Shown: positions 16,332 through 25,438 of the stretch, piece after piece
Position numbering within the stretch: the stretch's first letter is position 1
Layout: each line of letters begins with the position of its first letter
NCBI GenBank assembly: GCA_002452425.1
Contig: DKFQ01000066.1
Coordinates: 1 to 64,000 of the forward strand
Reading direction: 5' to 3'
Source: Sulfurimonas sp. UBA6792
GTDB taxonomy: Bacteria > Campylobacterota > Campylobacteria > Campylobacterales > Sulfurimonadaceae
Length of the DNA stretch: 64,000 bases
Program-made: the position numbers and the translations under genes
The notes under the pieces: model-generated
Database searches by the model: none
Seen by the model: the letters and a program-made list of their open reading frames with translations, nothing else
What the model was told of the DNA's origin: nothing

Positions 16332-16357
16332 TTACGCACTTTTAAAAAAGTGCGTAA
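16332..16357 (+). terminator. Hairpin after glnS
   Basis: TTACGCACTT (16332-16341) pairs with AAGTGCGTAA (16348-16357), with only A/T between them. It begins 12 nt after the glnS stop. No T-tract follows on the plus strand, so termination efficiency is uncertain. Confidence 0.55.
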
Positions 16358-16431
16358 AAACTACCAAATTAGATTGACTTTGCTATTTAACGAATGTTTA
16401 ATTATTTTTGGTGTGATTAGAGTGCGAAAGT

Positions 16432-16506
16432 TGGTGACCCCGAGGAGAATCGAACTCCTGTAACCAGGATGAAAACCTGGGATCCTTACCGCTAGACGAC
16501 GGGGCC
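16432..16506 (-). tRNA. tRNA-Glu (anticodon TTC)
   Basis: Read on the minus strand, the 75-nt sequence folds as a cloverleaf. The acceptor arm is GGCCCCG/CGGGGTC, the anticodon stem is CCAGG/CCTGG around the loop TTTTCAT (anticodon TTC), the T arm contains GGTTCGA-like GAGTTCGATTC, and CCA is encoded. A TATAAT box lies 30 nt upstream. It converges on glnS. Confidence 0.96.
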
Positions 16507-16535
16507 ACTTTGTCAGTGTTTGTTACTGAGCCGAA

Positions 16536-16541
16536 ATTATA
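16536..16541 (-). promoter_or_regulatory. -10 box of tRNA-Glu
   Basis: TATAAT on the minus strand lies 30 bp before the tRNA 5' end, with a TTAT/TTAAGA-like region about 17 bp further upstream. Confidence 0.55.
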
Positions 16542-16585
16542 CAGATTTGTATCTTAATAATTTCTAAAACTCAGTAATTTCTTCA

Positions 16586-17131
16586 TTATTCGTAAAAGCT
16601 GCGAAGTGCTCTAATGATAACGGCATTTTTAGAGATACTCTCCGCCTTAGCATTGTCATTTACTTGCTCATACAAATCTAACGGAAGAGAGATAGAAAAT
16701 GTTTTTGTCTCAATTTTTTTCTTTTTAGCAACCATAGCGACAACGCTTGATAGCAACTCTATGATTTTTTTCGTATCGATTGGTTTTTGTATGAAGCTAT
16801 TAACACCAACTTCGATAGACTCAGATATTTTTTCAATATCATTGCTTGCAGAGATAACAATGATTATTTGAGTAGGGTTGATTTCACGAATTTTGCGTGA
16901 AAGCTCTATACCATCCATCTCTGCCATGATAATATCAACAAAAACAACATCAGGAGCCGATTTAAGGTAAGCTTCTAAAGCCTCTTTACCATTAAAACAT
17001 GATTTAACATCAGAAAAAAAGTTTTTGAAAGTTGAGCTCAAAAGTTCATTTGCAACTTTCTCATCTTCAACGACCATTGCCGTGAGCTTCTTTGTTTCCT
17101 GCGTAAGTTGTACTAAATCTACATTAGACAT
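16586..17131 (-). CDS. Response regulator with ribbon-helix-helix output domain
   Basis: Residues 15-130 form a CheY-like receiver. The acidic pair is Glu22-Asp23, the phospho-acceptor is Asp66 in VFVDIIMAEMDG, Ser94 fits the Thr/Ser switch and Lys116 is in QKP. After a KKKK linker, residues 142-181 (TFSISLPLDLYEQVNDNA, then ISKNAVIIRALRSFYE) look like a ribbon-helix-helix DNA-binding domain of the Arc/CopG class, not the usual winged helix. I chose ATG 17131 because AAAGGA precedes it, and the 18 extra upstream codons are not family-like. No histidine kinase is adjacent. Confidence 0.85.
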   Translation of the reverse strand: MSNVDLVQLTQETKKLTAMVVEDEKVANELLSSTFKNFFSDVKSCFNGKEALEAYLKSAPDVVFVDIIMAEMDGIELSRKIREINPTQIIIVISASNDIEKISESIEVGVNSFIQKPIDTKKIIELLSSVVAMVAKKKKIETKTFSISLPLDLYEQVNDNAKAESISKNAVIIRALRSFYE

Positions 17132-17221
17132 TTTAGAATCCTTTATTATATGTAATTCCAAATTATACAGACAATTCGGTAACAAATGAAACTGTTTTTG
17201 ATTGATAGCAACTATAACTAT

Positions 17222-17428
17222 TTAATTATATTTTTTAAATGTCTCTAGCCAATTGAGATCTGGTTCTTTAGCATCCTCTTTTTGATCTAATAGTGAACCG
17301 ATGATATGAAGAAGGGTCTCTTCATCCATAAATTTTAAAATACTAGGATTGATGGATGTTTTATGAACATCATCATAACTGTTAAGCAAGTTTTGTATAT
17401 CGTTTATAAGTTCTTCTTTTCTATCCAT
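17222..17428 (-). CDS. Small acidic protein of unknown function
   Basis: A 68-residue, helix-rich, acidic protein (MDRKEELINDIQ start, Trp-rich end NWLETFKKYN). I do not recognise a family. It lies 90 bp upstream of the response-regulator start on the same strand and could be cotranscribed with it. TATATTA-rich sequence at 17515-17545 could hold its promoter. Confidence 0.6.
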   Translation of the reverse strand: MDRKEELINDIQNLLNSYDDVHKTSINPSILKFMDEETLLHIIGSLLDQKEDAKEPDLNWLETFKKYN

Positions 17429-17591
17429 AATCGTTTGACTCTTATCTTGTTTGGAATTTTAAAAAAATCATTCTATCTACGCATTGGTTAACATAATGTA
17501 AATTCTCTTGAATATAATTTTTATATATTAGGCATATTATATTAGATAGTATTTCATCTAAACATGGGTTTTATGATTTGACTTCTTTTTA

Positions 17592-17955
17592 AACAGGCAC
17601 AACATAAGCCGAGTTTTGTTTTGATAGCATTAATCTACTTTACAATTCACATTGTACTTCTAGCGAAACAGTAGCATAAGCAAAAGTAAACAGTATCACT
17701 ACCATCTACTTGCTCCCTAAGACGCTGACCATCTGTTTCTTGCTGCCATGTTGGGTTTACAAGCTCTCTATATTACTATAAAGACTGGTGGTCTCTTACA
17801 CCGCCCTTTCACCTTTACCGCCATTAAGCGGAAGTCTTCTCTCTGTTGCACTTTCCCTCGCATTGCTACGGCCATTCGTTAAATGGAACACTTTCTTAGA
17901 GCAGCTCGGACTTTCCTCTTGAAATAAATCAAGTTGCTATCTGTTGTACCTGCGA
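17592..17955 (-). ncRNA. rnpB: RNase P RNA
   Basis: This is the catalytic RNA that trims tRNA 5' leaders. On the minus strand, the universally conserved GAGGAAAGTCCGAGCT (17918-17903) is followed by GGTAAAGGTGAAAGGGCGGTGTAAGAG and ends with AACTCGGCTTATG (about 17616-17604). The termini pair as helix P1: CAGGTACAAC (17952-17943) with GTTGTGCCTG (17603-17594), with one G-U pair. Length is about 364 nt. The 5' end is about 45 bp from the first of the five palindromes upstream of the TetR gene. Confidence 0.95.
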
Positions 17956-17996
17956 AAGCTTACAAAAAAGTTCCTTTAAGTCAGTTTTTTTCATAA

Positions 17997-18139
17997 GTGA
18001 ACAAATGTTCTTTTCTTTTAATTTATATATGAACATTTGTTCATTATGTCAAACATTAGTATGAACAATCGTTCATTTCAAATAAGAGTAAATTAACATT
18101 TGTTCATATATACTTCTATTCACATTAACAGATGTTCAT
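17997..18139. promoter_or_regulatory. Array of five TetR-type operators, 32-bp period
   Basis: Five 16-bp copies of a palindrome with consensus ATGAACATTTGTTCAT occur at 17997-18012, 18029-18044, 18061-18076, 18092-18107 and 18124-18139. Copies 2 and 3 have full outer arms, copies 1, 4 and 5 have one or a few changes in the outer arm. Centre-to-centre distances are 32, 32, 31 and 32 bp, about three helical turns, so all lie on the same DNA face. The DNA between copies is not repeated. The array fills the space between the rnpB 5' end and the tetR start and is the likely binding region of that TetR protein. Confidence 0.85.
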
Positions 18140-18160
18140 AACAATAAAAAAGAGGTTTTA

Positions 18161-18778
18161 ATGTCCGAAATAACGCATGTGCAAAAGAAAACAGGTACAA
18201 AGCAAAAGATACTCAAAGCAGCATCTACTCTCTTTTCAGAGTATGGATTTAAAGCAACAAGTGTGCGAAAAATAGCTTCAGAAGTGGGAATAAGAGAGAG
18301 CGCGCTGTATAACCATTTTCAAAATAAAGAGGAGATTTTTTTATCTGTTGCAAAAGAGATTTTTACAACACCCTTCTCTCAAAACGAGAGTGATATCAAA
18401 GAGTCTGCACTGAAAGGGAAGGCTTTTTTACAGAAGTTTACGATGCAATACAAGCTTCTCACATTTGATAAAAATAACGAAAACATGTTTAGGCTACTCA
18501 TGATAGAGCTTTTCCAAAACAAAGAGCTTAGAGAGCAGTTTATGAATGAATTTCACAATGAAAATATAAAGGTTCTCTCAGAAGCATTTTTTATGATGAT
18601 GCAAAACTCCCTGATTCGTTCAGCAGACCCAATGATGGTCGCTTATGAGTTTTTATCCACCCTCTTCTATATCAGGCTTCAGATTACGCTTTTAAGGTTT
18701 GATGGTAGCTCTACTACAAATCTGTCAACACAATTTGAAAAGCACGTAGAGTTTTTTTGGGAGAGCATTAAAATATAA
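18161..18778 (+). CDS. TetR family transcriptional regulator
   Basis: A 205-residue TetR-type repressor. The N-terminal helix-turn-helix spans about residues 15-62, with TLFSEYGFKATSVRKIASEV and RESALYNHFQNKEEIF, typical of the family. The remainder is an all-helical ligand domain with many aromatics and Met, suggesting a hydrophobic ligand. The ribosome binding site is AAGAGG. It is transcribed alone: the next genes are convergent and the neighbour upstream is rnpB. Regulation is probably autogenous through the five operators upstream. Real targets may lie elsewhere in the genome. Confidence 0.92.
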   Translation: MSEITHVQKKTGTKQKILKAASTLFSEYGFKATSVRKIASEVGIRESALYNHFQNKEEIFLSVAKEIFTTPFSQNESDIKESALKGKAFLQKFTMQYKLLTFDKNNENMFRLLMIELFQNKELREQFMNEFHNENIKVLSEAFFMMMQNSLIRSADPMMVAYEFLSTLFYIRLQITLLRFDGSSTTNLSTQFEKHVEFFWESIKI

Positions 18779-18821
18779 TATTGCTTAATATTTCAAATAC
18801 TATTTAATATTAAACTATTTG

Positions 18822-18850
18822 TATAAAAAAAGCAGCTTTTTAGGGCTGCT
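18822..18850 (-). terminator. Rho-independent terminator of the oor operon
   Basis: On the minus strand, AGCAGC (18850-18845) pairs with GCTGCT (18836-18831) around an 8-nt loop and is followed directly by a run of seven T's. It follows oorC. Confidence 0.8.
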
Positions 18851-18856
18851 CAATAT

Positions 18857-18882
18857 TTTGTCTCTTAAAAAAAAGAGACAAA
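18857..18882. terminator. Second hairpin between tetR and oorC
   Basis: TTTGTCTCTT (18857-18866) and AAGAGACAAA (18873-18882) form a perfect 10-bp stem with a 6-nt A loop. It lies between the convergent tetR and oorC genes and may serve both. Confidence 0.55.
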
Positions 18883-18891
18883 TCAATAAAA

Positions 18892-19449
18892 CTATTTATT
18901 CATAGCCTCATTTGCATATTTCTCACCTAGCTCATACGCTTGCTTATTGACGTCATGCACTTTCGCAGGAACTTTTGAGAGCATTGTATCGATAAGAGCA
19001 TCTTTGTCTATCGCATTCATAAAAGTGTTTGCTATCGCAAGTGCAACAACAGACTGGGTAATAACATTACCAACTTCCTCTTTTGCAATAGTAATAATTG
19101 GAATTTCAACAATATTCCAAGTTTTTCTATCTTCATCACTCGGCTGCACAAGATTTGGATCAACAACGATTGTTCCACCCTCTTGAACACCTTTTTTAAA
19201 CTGGTTGTAACTCACCTGTGCAACAGAGAGCATAAAGTTGATTTCGCCATCATTTGCGTATGGGTAAAAAATCTCCTCATCATCAAGCGTAATGTCAACA
19301 ACTGTTGGACCACCACGCACTTGAGAAGTATATGTAGCAGTTTTTAAACCAAATCCACCTGTTTTAATTTTCGCTGCTGCAAAAATTTCACCTGCTAGAA
19401 GAACACCTTGTCCGCCAACACCTGTAAATCTCATTAATGTTCTAGCCAT
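18892..19449 (-). CDS. oorC: 2-oxoglutarate:ferredoxin oxidoreductase gamma subunit
   Basis: This is the gamma subunit of the four-subunit KGOR/OOR complex, which interconverts 2-oxoglutarate and succinyl-CoA with ferredoxin. In a reductive TCA cycle it fixes CO2. The N-terminus RFTGVGGQGVLLAGEI (about residues 7-22) is the gamma-domain signature. The length of 185 aa is usual. It is the last gene of oorDABC and is followed by a terminator. Confidence 0.95.
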   Translation of the reverse strand: MARTLMRFTGVGGQGVLLAGEIFAAAKIKTGGFGLKTATYTSQVRGGPTVVDITLDDEEIFYPYANDGEINFMLSVAQVSYNQFKKGVQEGGTIVVDPNLVQPSDEDRKTWNIVEIPIITIAKEEVGNVITQSVVALAIANTFMNAIDKDALIDTMLSKVPAKVHDVNKQAYELGEKYANEAMNK

Positions 19450-19461
19450 CTATGTGTCTCC

Positions 19462-20319
19462 TTATATTTTTTTCGCAAAATCATTTTGAGTGATTGTTTT
19501 TCTCTCACCTTGATGCACTTTAATAATCTCTGCATACATCTCACAATACTCTTTTGCTTCAGTATCCTCTTTTAAGATACCAGTTGGGAATTTGTTTAAC
19601 TGTTCTTCAGGAGAAAGTTCATCATATTTTTTCTTAGGGATAGTAATACCATCAATCCACTCAAGGTTTTCCATAGCTGACGCCATCTTGTTTTTTCTGC
19701 CAAGATTAATATGACAATTTGACATAACATCAATAAAAGAGAAACCTTTATGCTCAATCGCTTTTACAAGTGTTTTTTCAAGTTTTTTAGGGTCTATCAT
19801 CGTCTCTCTAGCAACAAAAGATGCTCCAGATGCGATTGCCAAATCTGTAGCGTTAAAAGTCGGGTCAATGTTTCCAGCTTTTTGCGATACTGTCCACATA
19901 CCTTGTGGTGTTGTTGGACTTGTTTGAGAGTTTGTCAAACCGTAGATAAAGTTATTAATCATTATCATTGTGATGTCAATATTTCTTCTACATCCATGAA
20001 TTGTGTGGTTACCACCGATTGCAAGCGCGTCACCATCACCAGCAACACAGATGACATATTTATCTGGATTTGCAAGTTTGATACCTGTAGCAAATGCTAC
20101 TGTTCTACCATGTGTTGTGTGAACCGTATTGAAATCTATGTAAGATGAAAATCTTCCTGAACATCCGATTCCAGAAACAACACAAACATCATCTTTATTG
20201 ATGCCTAGTTTATCAATCGCTCGTACAAAAGCTTTTAGAATAACACCATCACCACAACCCCAACACCAAAGTGTTGGCATCTTTTCAAGTCTTAAATATT
20301 TATCGTAATTAAATGCCAT
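19462..20319 (-). CDS. oorB: 2-oxoglutarate:ferredoxin oxidoreductase beta subunit
   Basis: This is the thiamine-diphosphate-binding beta subunit. WCWGCGDGVIL (residues 18-28) and CVVSGIGCSGR (46-56) contribute conserved cysteines, and CVAGDGDALAIGGNHTIHGCRRN (about 90-112) holds the GDG...N ThDP/Mg motif. The length of 285 aa is normal. It starts 1 bp after oorA and precedes oorC by 12 bp. Confidence 0.95.
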   Translation of the reverse strand: MAFNYDKYLRLEKMPTLWCWGCGDGVILKAFVRAIDKLGINKDDVCVVSGIGCSGRFSSYIDFNTVHTTHGRTVAFATGIKLANPDKYVICVAGDGDALAIGGNHTIHGCRRNIDITMIMINNFIYGLTNSQTSPTTPQGMWTVSQKAGNIDPTFNATDLAIASGASFVARETMIDPKKLEKTLVKAIEHKGFSFIDVMSNCHINLGRKNKMASAMENLEWIDGITIPKKKYDELSPEEQLNKFPTGILKEDTEAKEYCEMYAEIIKVHQGERKTITQNDFAKKI

Positions 20320-20320
20320 C

Positions 20321-21472
20321 TTAGAATACCTCTTTTACTTTATTTACAATCTCATACGGAGAAATTGCTCTTCCATTTACCTTATAAAGGCCTTGGATGT
20401 CGAGTCTTCCAGAAACTCTCTCAACTTCTTCAGTATATTGTCTAATATTAAGCTCTACACACAACACATTTTTAATTTTGTCTGTGTATTTTTTAATCGA
20501 TTCTGCTGGGCTTGGCCAGAGAGTAATCGGTCTAAAGAGACCTGCTTTGATACCAGCAGCACGTAAGTGACGAATAGACTCTTTAGCAGCAAGAGATACT
20601 GAACCATACGCAATGATAAGAACTTCACCCTCTGCACCAGTTAAGTCATCAAGCATAAATTCTTCGTTAAGTTCGATTTCATCTCTATGTGCCATAACTT
20701 TGTCTTCAAGTCTTTGAATCAGTTTTCTACATGTCTCTATCTCTTCTGTTGGGAAGCCCATTGCATCATGATGTAAACCTGTAAAATGGTATCTATACCC
20801 TTTAAACATTGGGTTAAGTACCGCTGCTTCATCTGAACCTACTCCATAAGGACGATAGTCCTCAGGTGCACCATCAAATGTTTTTCTTGGAACGATACCA
20901 GCTCTTACTTCCTCTTCTGTTGGAAGCATCGCCTTACCGTGCATATGCCCGATAGTCTCATCCGTAAGAACAAAAACAGGTTGCATAAATCTATCTGCTA
21001 AGTTAAATGCTCTTACAACTTCTGTATAGCACTCCTCTAGGTTTCCAGCACACAGTGTTATAGATCTGTAATCACCGTGAGATGGGTTTTTTGCTTGGCG
21101 AACATCACCTTGAGAAACACGTGTTGGAAGGCCAGTTGATGGACCACCACGCATAACGTTAACAACCACGAGAGGAACTTCTGTCATTTGAGCAAGACCG
21201 AGATTTTCCGCTTTAAGTGAAATACCAGGACCAGATGTAGCAGTCATCGTTCTCACACCACTCATTCCAGCACCGATTGCAGCTGCAACACCAGCAATCT
21301 CATCTTCCATTTGAATACATGCTCCACCAACTTCTGGCATCAAATCAGACATTTCATGCATAATTTCACTTGATGGGGTAATCGGGTAACCACCGAAAAA
21401 TCTACACCCTGCATCTTTTGCAGCTAATGCAGATAGTTCATTACCGCTTGAAATCACTTCTCTTGTTCCCAT
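20321..21472 (-). CDS. oorA: 2-oxoglutarate:ferredoxin oxidoreductase alpha subunit
   Basis: This is the alpha subunit with the pyrimidine-binding part of the ThDP site. Residues 1-40 (SSGNELSALAAKDAGCRFFGGYPITPSS) and TMTATSGPGISLKAENLGLA (about 76-95) are family hallmarks. The length of 383 aa is normal. The ATG overlaps the oorD stop by one base (TAATG), so translation is coupled. Confidence 0.95.
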   Translation of the reverse strand: MGTREVISSGNELSALAAKDAGCRFFGGYPITPSSEIMHEMSDLMPEVGGACIQMEDEIAGVAAAIGAGMSGVRTMTATSGPGISLKAENLGLAQMTEVPLVVVNVMRGGPSTGLPTRVSQGDVRQAKNPSHGDYRSITLCAGNLEECYTEVVRAFNLADRFMQPVFVLTDETIGHMHGKAMLPTEEEVRAGIVPRKTFDGAPEDYRPYGVGSDEAAVLNPMFKGYRYHFTGLHHDAMGFPTEEIETCRKLIQRLEDKVMAHRDEIELNEEFMLDDLTGAEGEVLIIAYGSVSLAAKESIRHLRAAGIKAGLFRPITLWPSPAESIKKYTDKIKNVLCVELNIRQYTEEVERVSGRLDIQGLYKVNGRAISPYEIVNKVKEVF

Positions 21473-21807
21473 TATTTCACTCCTTTTTGGTCTAGTGCCA
21501 TATAGTTATTTGCAACGATTGCAGCTTGGCGCTCTTTTGCATCATCTGTTAATTTTGCAAATTTGAATTGATTTTTATCTGCAACATAAATAGCAAAATC
21601 AGGACACGATAATTCACACTCATTACAACCTATGCATGACTCTGGATTATTGACAGAAATCATTGCTCCTAGCGTCGATGTTGAATCATACTTCATTCCA
21701 AGTACGCCTGAAGGACATACTGATACACATATATCACACGCTTTACAATTACCCGTATTTACCCACACTGGCACATTGCCTGGGTACTCGATCATAGCAG
21801 CTCCCAT
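21472..21807 (-). CDS. oorD: 2-oxoglutarate:ferredoxin oxidoreductase delta (ferredoxin) subunit
   Basis: A 111-residue ferredoxin-like subunit with two 4Fe-4S motifs: CKACDICVSVCP (about residues 21-32) and CIGCNECELSCP (about 58-69). It carries electrons from ferredoxin to the ThDP core. It is the first gene of oorDABC. GAGGAG lies just before the start. Confidence 0.93.
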   Translation of the reverse strand: MGAAMIEYPGNVPVWVNTGNCKACDICVSVCPSGVLGMKYDSTSTLGAMISVNNPESCIGCNECELSCPDFAIYVADKNQFKFAKLTDDAKERQAAIVANNYMALDQKGVK

Positions 21808-21904
21808 TTCTTCTCCTCTTTTTTTAAAGTACTTTTAAATTATACATTTGCGTAAAACAGATTAACTCATTTTAATTAATGCAACTCTGAAATGTGCTCA
21901 TAAC

Positions 21905-21939
21905 GCTTCATTAAGAACGAAAGTGTTACTAAATGAAGC
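21905..21939. other. Inverted repeat between sucD and oorD
   Basis: GCTTCATT (21905-21912) and AATGAAGC (21932-21939) form an 8-bp stem with a 19-nt loop in the 150-bp gap between oorD and sucD. No T-tract follows. It could be a weak terminator after sucD or mRNA-end hairpin or an operator, and I cannot decide. The gap contains no gene. Confidence 0.35.
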
Positions 21940-21957
21940 TCGCACAAATTCAAAATG

Positions 21958-22833
21958 TTACTTTTTTGCCAAAACCTCTGCAATTGCCTTGCCAATTTCG
22001 GCAGGTGAAACAACAACTTTTACGCCTGCTGCTTCCAAAGCTGCCATTTTCTCAGCTGCTGTTCCTGCACCACCACTTACTATCGCACCTGCATGACCCA
22101 TTCTTTTACCCTTAGGTGCAGTCTGTCCTGCGATAAATGCAACAACAGGTTTTGTAATATGCTCTTTGATATATGCTGCCGCTTGAATCTCTAAATCTCC
22201 GCCAATTTCACCAATCATAACGATTGCATGCGTCTCTGGGTCTGCTTCAAACATTGGTAAAAGTTGCTTATATGAAAGACCGATAATTGGGTCTCCGCCG
22301 ATACCAACCGCAGTTGAGATACCAAAACCTTCTCTACAAACTTGGTTTGCACCCTCATAAGTTAGAGTACCTGACTTTGAAATAAGTCCAACATTTCCTT
22401 TTTTGAAAATCATCCCTGGCATAATTCCGATTTTACACTCTTCAGCCGTGATGATACCTGGGCAGTTTGGCCCTATGGTTTTCATGCCATGTTTCATCGC
22501 ATACGCTTTAGCTGCTTGCATATCACGAACTGGTGCACCCTCTGTGATGATAACCGCAAGTTCGATTCCTGCATCTGCCGCTTCCATAACTGCATCTGCC
22601 ACAAAAACAGGCGGAACAAATATCATAGAAACAGTTGCACCCGTAGTAGCAACTGCATCTTTGACCGTGTTAAATACTGGCTGACCTAAATGCTCAGTTC
22701 CGCCTTTGTTTGGTGTAACACCGCCTACTATCTTTGTTCCGTATGCTAAACACTGCTCAGCATGAAAAGAACCCTCTTTACCCGTAAAACCTTGAACGAT
22801 TACTTTTGTGTCTTTGTTTACCAATATACTCAT
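21958..22833 (-). CDS. sucD: Succinyl-CoA synthetase alpha subunit
   Basis: SucD carries the catalytic histidine and binds CoA. It catalyses succinate + CoA + NTP to succinyl-CoA, or the reverse. CoA-binding [15 protein letters not shown] lies at about residues 13-27. The phospho-His motif [17 protein letters not shown] is near residue 246-262. The length of 291 aa is normal. It follows sucC by 11 bp. Confidence 0.97.
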   Translation of the reverse strand: MSILVNKDTKVIVQGFTGKEGSFHAEQCLAYGTKIVGGVTPNKGGTEHLGQPVFNTVKDAVATTGATVSMIFVPPVFVADAVMEAADAGIELAVIITEGAPVRDMQAAKAYAMKHGMKTIGPNCPGIITAEECKIGIMPGMIFKKGNVGLISKSGTLTYEGANQVCREGFGISTAVGIGGDPIIGLSYKQLLPMFEADPETHAIVMIGEIGGDLEIQAAAYIKEHITKPVVAFIAGQTAPKGKRMGHAGAIVSGGAGTAAEKMAALEAAGVKVVVSPAEIGKAIAEVLAKK

Positions 22834-22844
22834 AAATCCCCTCC

Positions 22845-24020
22845 TTACTTAGCTTGTTTTGCAGCTGCTACTGCTTTTGCAGCACCATCAGCCAAATCTG
22901 TAGCTGCTATAACATTTGCGATATTTGCATTTCTTAAAATCTCTGCCGCTTCTGGCGCATTTGTACCATCAAGTCTAACGATTACCGGAACATGAACATC
23001 TACAAGTTTTGTAGCCTCTAAGATACCGTTTGCGATACGGTCACATCTAACGATTCCACCGAAAATATTTACAAATATAGCTTTAACTTTTGGATTTTTA
23101 AGAATAATCTCAAAACCTTTTGCAACCGTCTCAGCATTTGCTTTTCCGCCAACATCAAGGAAATTTGCAGGAGTTCCGCCCATGTAGTTGATAGTATCCA
23201 TAGTACCCATCGCAAGCCCTGCTCCGTTTACCATACAACCGATTTCGCCATCAAGTGAAACATAAGAGAGACCATATTTGCCAGCTTCTCTCTCGTCTGC
23301 ATCCTCTTCGCTAATATCTCTCATCGCTTCGATATCCGGATGACGGCCAAGTGCAGAATCATCAAATCCCATTTTTCCATCAAGCGCTAAAAACTCACCG
23401 CTTCCTGTTTTTACAAGTGGGTTGATCTCTATCATCTCTGCATCATTTTCCATATAGAGTTTATAGAGTTTTGAAGCAAAATCAATAAATTTTTTCTGCT
23501 CAGACGGGTCTGTGATACCTAGACCAAACACAAGCTCTCTTCCGTGAAAACCTTGAAAACCGATAGCAGGGTCAACTGCTACTTTGATAATCTTCTCAGG
23601 AGAATCGTGTGCAACATCCTCTATCGCCATACCGCCCTCTGTTGAAGCCATGATAACAGGCATCTCACGTGCGCGGTCAAGAACAACGCCAAGGTATAAC
23701 TCATCTTTGATATCTGCACCATCTTCGATGTAGAGTTTTTGAACAAGTTTGCCCTCAGGTCCTGTTTGGTGAGTAACCAAAGTCATCCCTAAAATCTCAC
23801 GAGAAAGTTTTTCAACTTCTTCGATAGAGCGAGCAAGCTTTACACCGCCACCAAGACCACGACCACCGGCGTGGATTTGAGCTTTAACAACCCAGATAGG
23901 TCCGCCTAAAATCTCGGCATTTTTAACTGCCTGATCTACGCTCTCCGCCATTAAACCTTTTGGTGTCGGCACGCCGTACTTAGCAAAAATTTGTTTTGCC
24001 TGATATTCATGTATATTCAT
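22845..24020 (-). CDS. sucC: Succinyl-CoA synthetase beta subunit
   Basis: This is the ATP-grasp beta subunit that binds nucleotide and activates succinate. [18 protein letters not shown] is the canonical start, [18 protein letters not shown] (about residues 46-63) belongs to the ATP-grasp, and [13 protein letters not shown] (about 325) is the nucleotide/succinate loop. The length of 391 aa is normal. It starts 23 bp after fumC. Confidence 0.97.
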   Translation of the reverse strand: MNIHEYQAKQIFAKYGVPTPKGLMAESVDQAVKNAEILGGPIWVVKAQIHAGGRGLGGGVKLARSIEEVEKLSREILGMTLVTHQTGPEGKLVQKLYIEDGADIKDELYLGVVLDRAREMPVIMASTEGGMAIEDVAHDSPEKIIKVAVDPAIGFQGFHGRELVFGLGITDPSEQKKFIDFASKLYKLYMENDAEMIEINPLVKTGSGEFLALDGKMGFDDSALGRHPDIEAMRDISEEDADEREAGKYGLSYVSLDGEIGCMVNGAGLAMGTMDTINYMGGTPANFLDVGGKANAETVAKGFEIILKNPKVKAIFVNIFGGIVRCDRIANGILEATKLVDVHVPVIVRLDGTNAPEAAEILRNANIANVIAATDLADGAAKAVAAAKQAK

Positions 24021-24043
24021 TAAACTCTTCCTTTTTGTAAAAT

Positions 24044-25435
24044 TTACGCTTTTGGCGATATCATATCTTGTGGTATAACATATTTATCGAACTCTTGAGC
24101 AGTTAAAAGCCCTAGCTCTATCGCTGTTTCCTTAAGAGTTGAACCGTTTTTATGTGCCGTTTTTGCTATTTTTGCCGCATTTTCATAACCTATATAAGGG
24201 TTAAGTGCAGTTACAAGCATAAGCGAGTTGTTTAGATAAAAATCTATCTTATCTTCTACAGGTTCAATTCCAACTGCACAGTTATCGTTAAACGAAACGA
24301 TAGAGTCCGCTAGGAGGCGGCATGACTGCAAGAAGTTATACGCAATAACCGGCTTAAATACATTGAGCTGAAAATTTCCCTGACTCGCCGCAAAACCGAT
24401 AGCCGCATCATTTCCCATAACTTGACATGTAACCATAGTTACCGCTTCGCTTTGTGTAGGATTTACTTTACCCGGCATGATAGAAGAACCCGGTTCATTT
24501 TCAGGGATAGTAATCTCCCCTATTCCGCATCTAGGACCAGAAGCAAGCCAGCGAACATCGTTTGCGATTTTCATCATATCTGCCGAGAGTGCTTTGAGTG
24601 CGCCGTGTGCGAAAACAAGAGCATCATGAGAAGTTAGTGCATGAAACTTATTTGGAGCGGTTACAAATGTGTGACCCGTAAGCTCTGTTAGTTTACGTGC
24701 AACTCTCTCTCCAAGCTCCGGATGAGCGTTAAGACCTGTTCCGACTGCAGTACCGCCGAGAGCTAGTTCACGAACTGCCTCAAGAGAATCTTTTGCCATT
24801 TTTTCACACTTGTTAAGCATCTCAACCCAACCGCTAATCTCTTGACCAAGAGTTAAAGGTGTTGCATCTTGTAGGTGTGTACGTCCGATTTTGACGATAT
24901 GGTCGAACTTTTGTGACTTCTCTATCAGCGTTGCTCTTAACTTCTCAATAGCAGGAAGAACTCTTGTCTCAACTGCAATAACCGCTGCTACATGAAGAGC
25001 TGTCGGGTATGTGTCGTTTGAACTTTGAGACTTGTTTACATCATCATTTGGATGGATAAGCTTTTCTACTCTAAAATCACCACCCAGAATCTCTGTTGCA
25101 CGAGACGCTAAAACCTCGTTGTTGTTCATATTTGACTGTGTGCCTGAACCCGTCTGCCAAACTACTAGAGGATAAGCATCATCGAGTTTTCCAGCCAACA
25201 TATCATCACAAGCTTGTGCGATAGCATCAGCTTTTCTAGCATCCAGTTTGCCTAAATCTTTATTGACCAGAGCAACTGCTTTTTTAAGGTAAGAAAATGC
25301 TCTTGTAATCTCATAAGGCATCTTCTCTTCACCGATAGCAAAATTTTCAATCGATCTTTGTGTTTGTGCAGCCCAATAAGCATCTATCGGTACTGCAATC
25401 TCACCCATCGTGTCTTTTTCTATACGTGTACGCAA
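24044..25435 (-). CDS. fumC: Class II fumarase
   Basis: FumC interconverts fumarate and malate without an iron-sulfur cluster. The superfamily signature [11 protein letters not shown] lies at residues 316-326, and [13 protein letters not shown] and [16 protein letters not shown] are also present. The length of 463 aa is normal. Many Campylobacterota rely on this oxygen-tolerant fumarase. It starts 3 bp after mdh, in the mdh-fumC-sucCD unit. Confidence 0.97.
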   Translation of the reverse strand: MRTRIEKDTMGEIAVPIDAYWAAQTQRSIENFAIGEEKMPYEITRAFSYLKKAVALVNKDLGKLDARKADAIAQACDDMLAGKLDDAYPLVVWQTGSGTQSNMNNNEVLASRATEILGGDFRVEKLIHPNDDVNKSQSSNDTYPTALHVAAVIAVETRVLPAIEKLRATLIEKSQKFDHIVKIGRTHLQDATPLTLGQEISGWVEMLNKCEKMAKDSLEAVRELALGGTAVGTGLNAHPELGERVARKLTELTGHTFVTAPNKFHALTSHDALVFAHGALKALSADMMKIANDVRWLASGPRCGIGEITIPENEPGSSIMPGKVNPTQSEAVTMVTCQVMGNDAAIGFAASQGNFQLNVFKPVIAYNFLQSCRLLADSIVSFNDNCAVGIEPVEDKIDFYLNNSLMLVTALNPYIGYENAAKIAKTAHKNGSTLKETAIELGLLTAQEFDKYVIPQDMISPKA

Positions 25436-25438
25436 ACT

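Noticed and set aside
17592..17955. tmRNA or 6S RNA as the identity of the structured RNA
   Set aside because: The GAGGAAAGTCCG and CTCGGCTTA boxes and the P1 pairing are those of RNase P RNA; no tRNA-like ends or tag frame were seen.
17997..18139. Evenly spaced repeats that could be read as a CRISPR array
   Set aside because: The units are only 16 bp and palindromic in the TetR-operator manner, spacers are about 16 bp, and no cas gene is nearby.
18161..18778. TetR gene as part of an efflux operon
   Set aside because: No transporter follows; the next genes are convergent oor genes and the upstream neighbour is rnpB.
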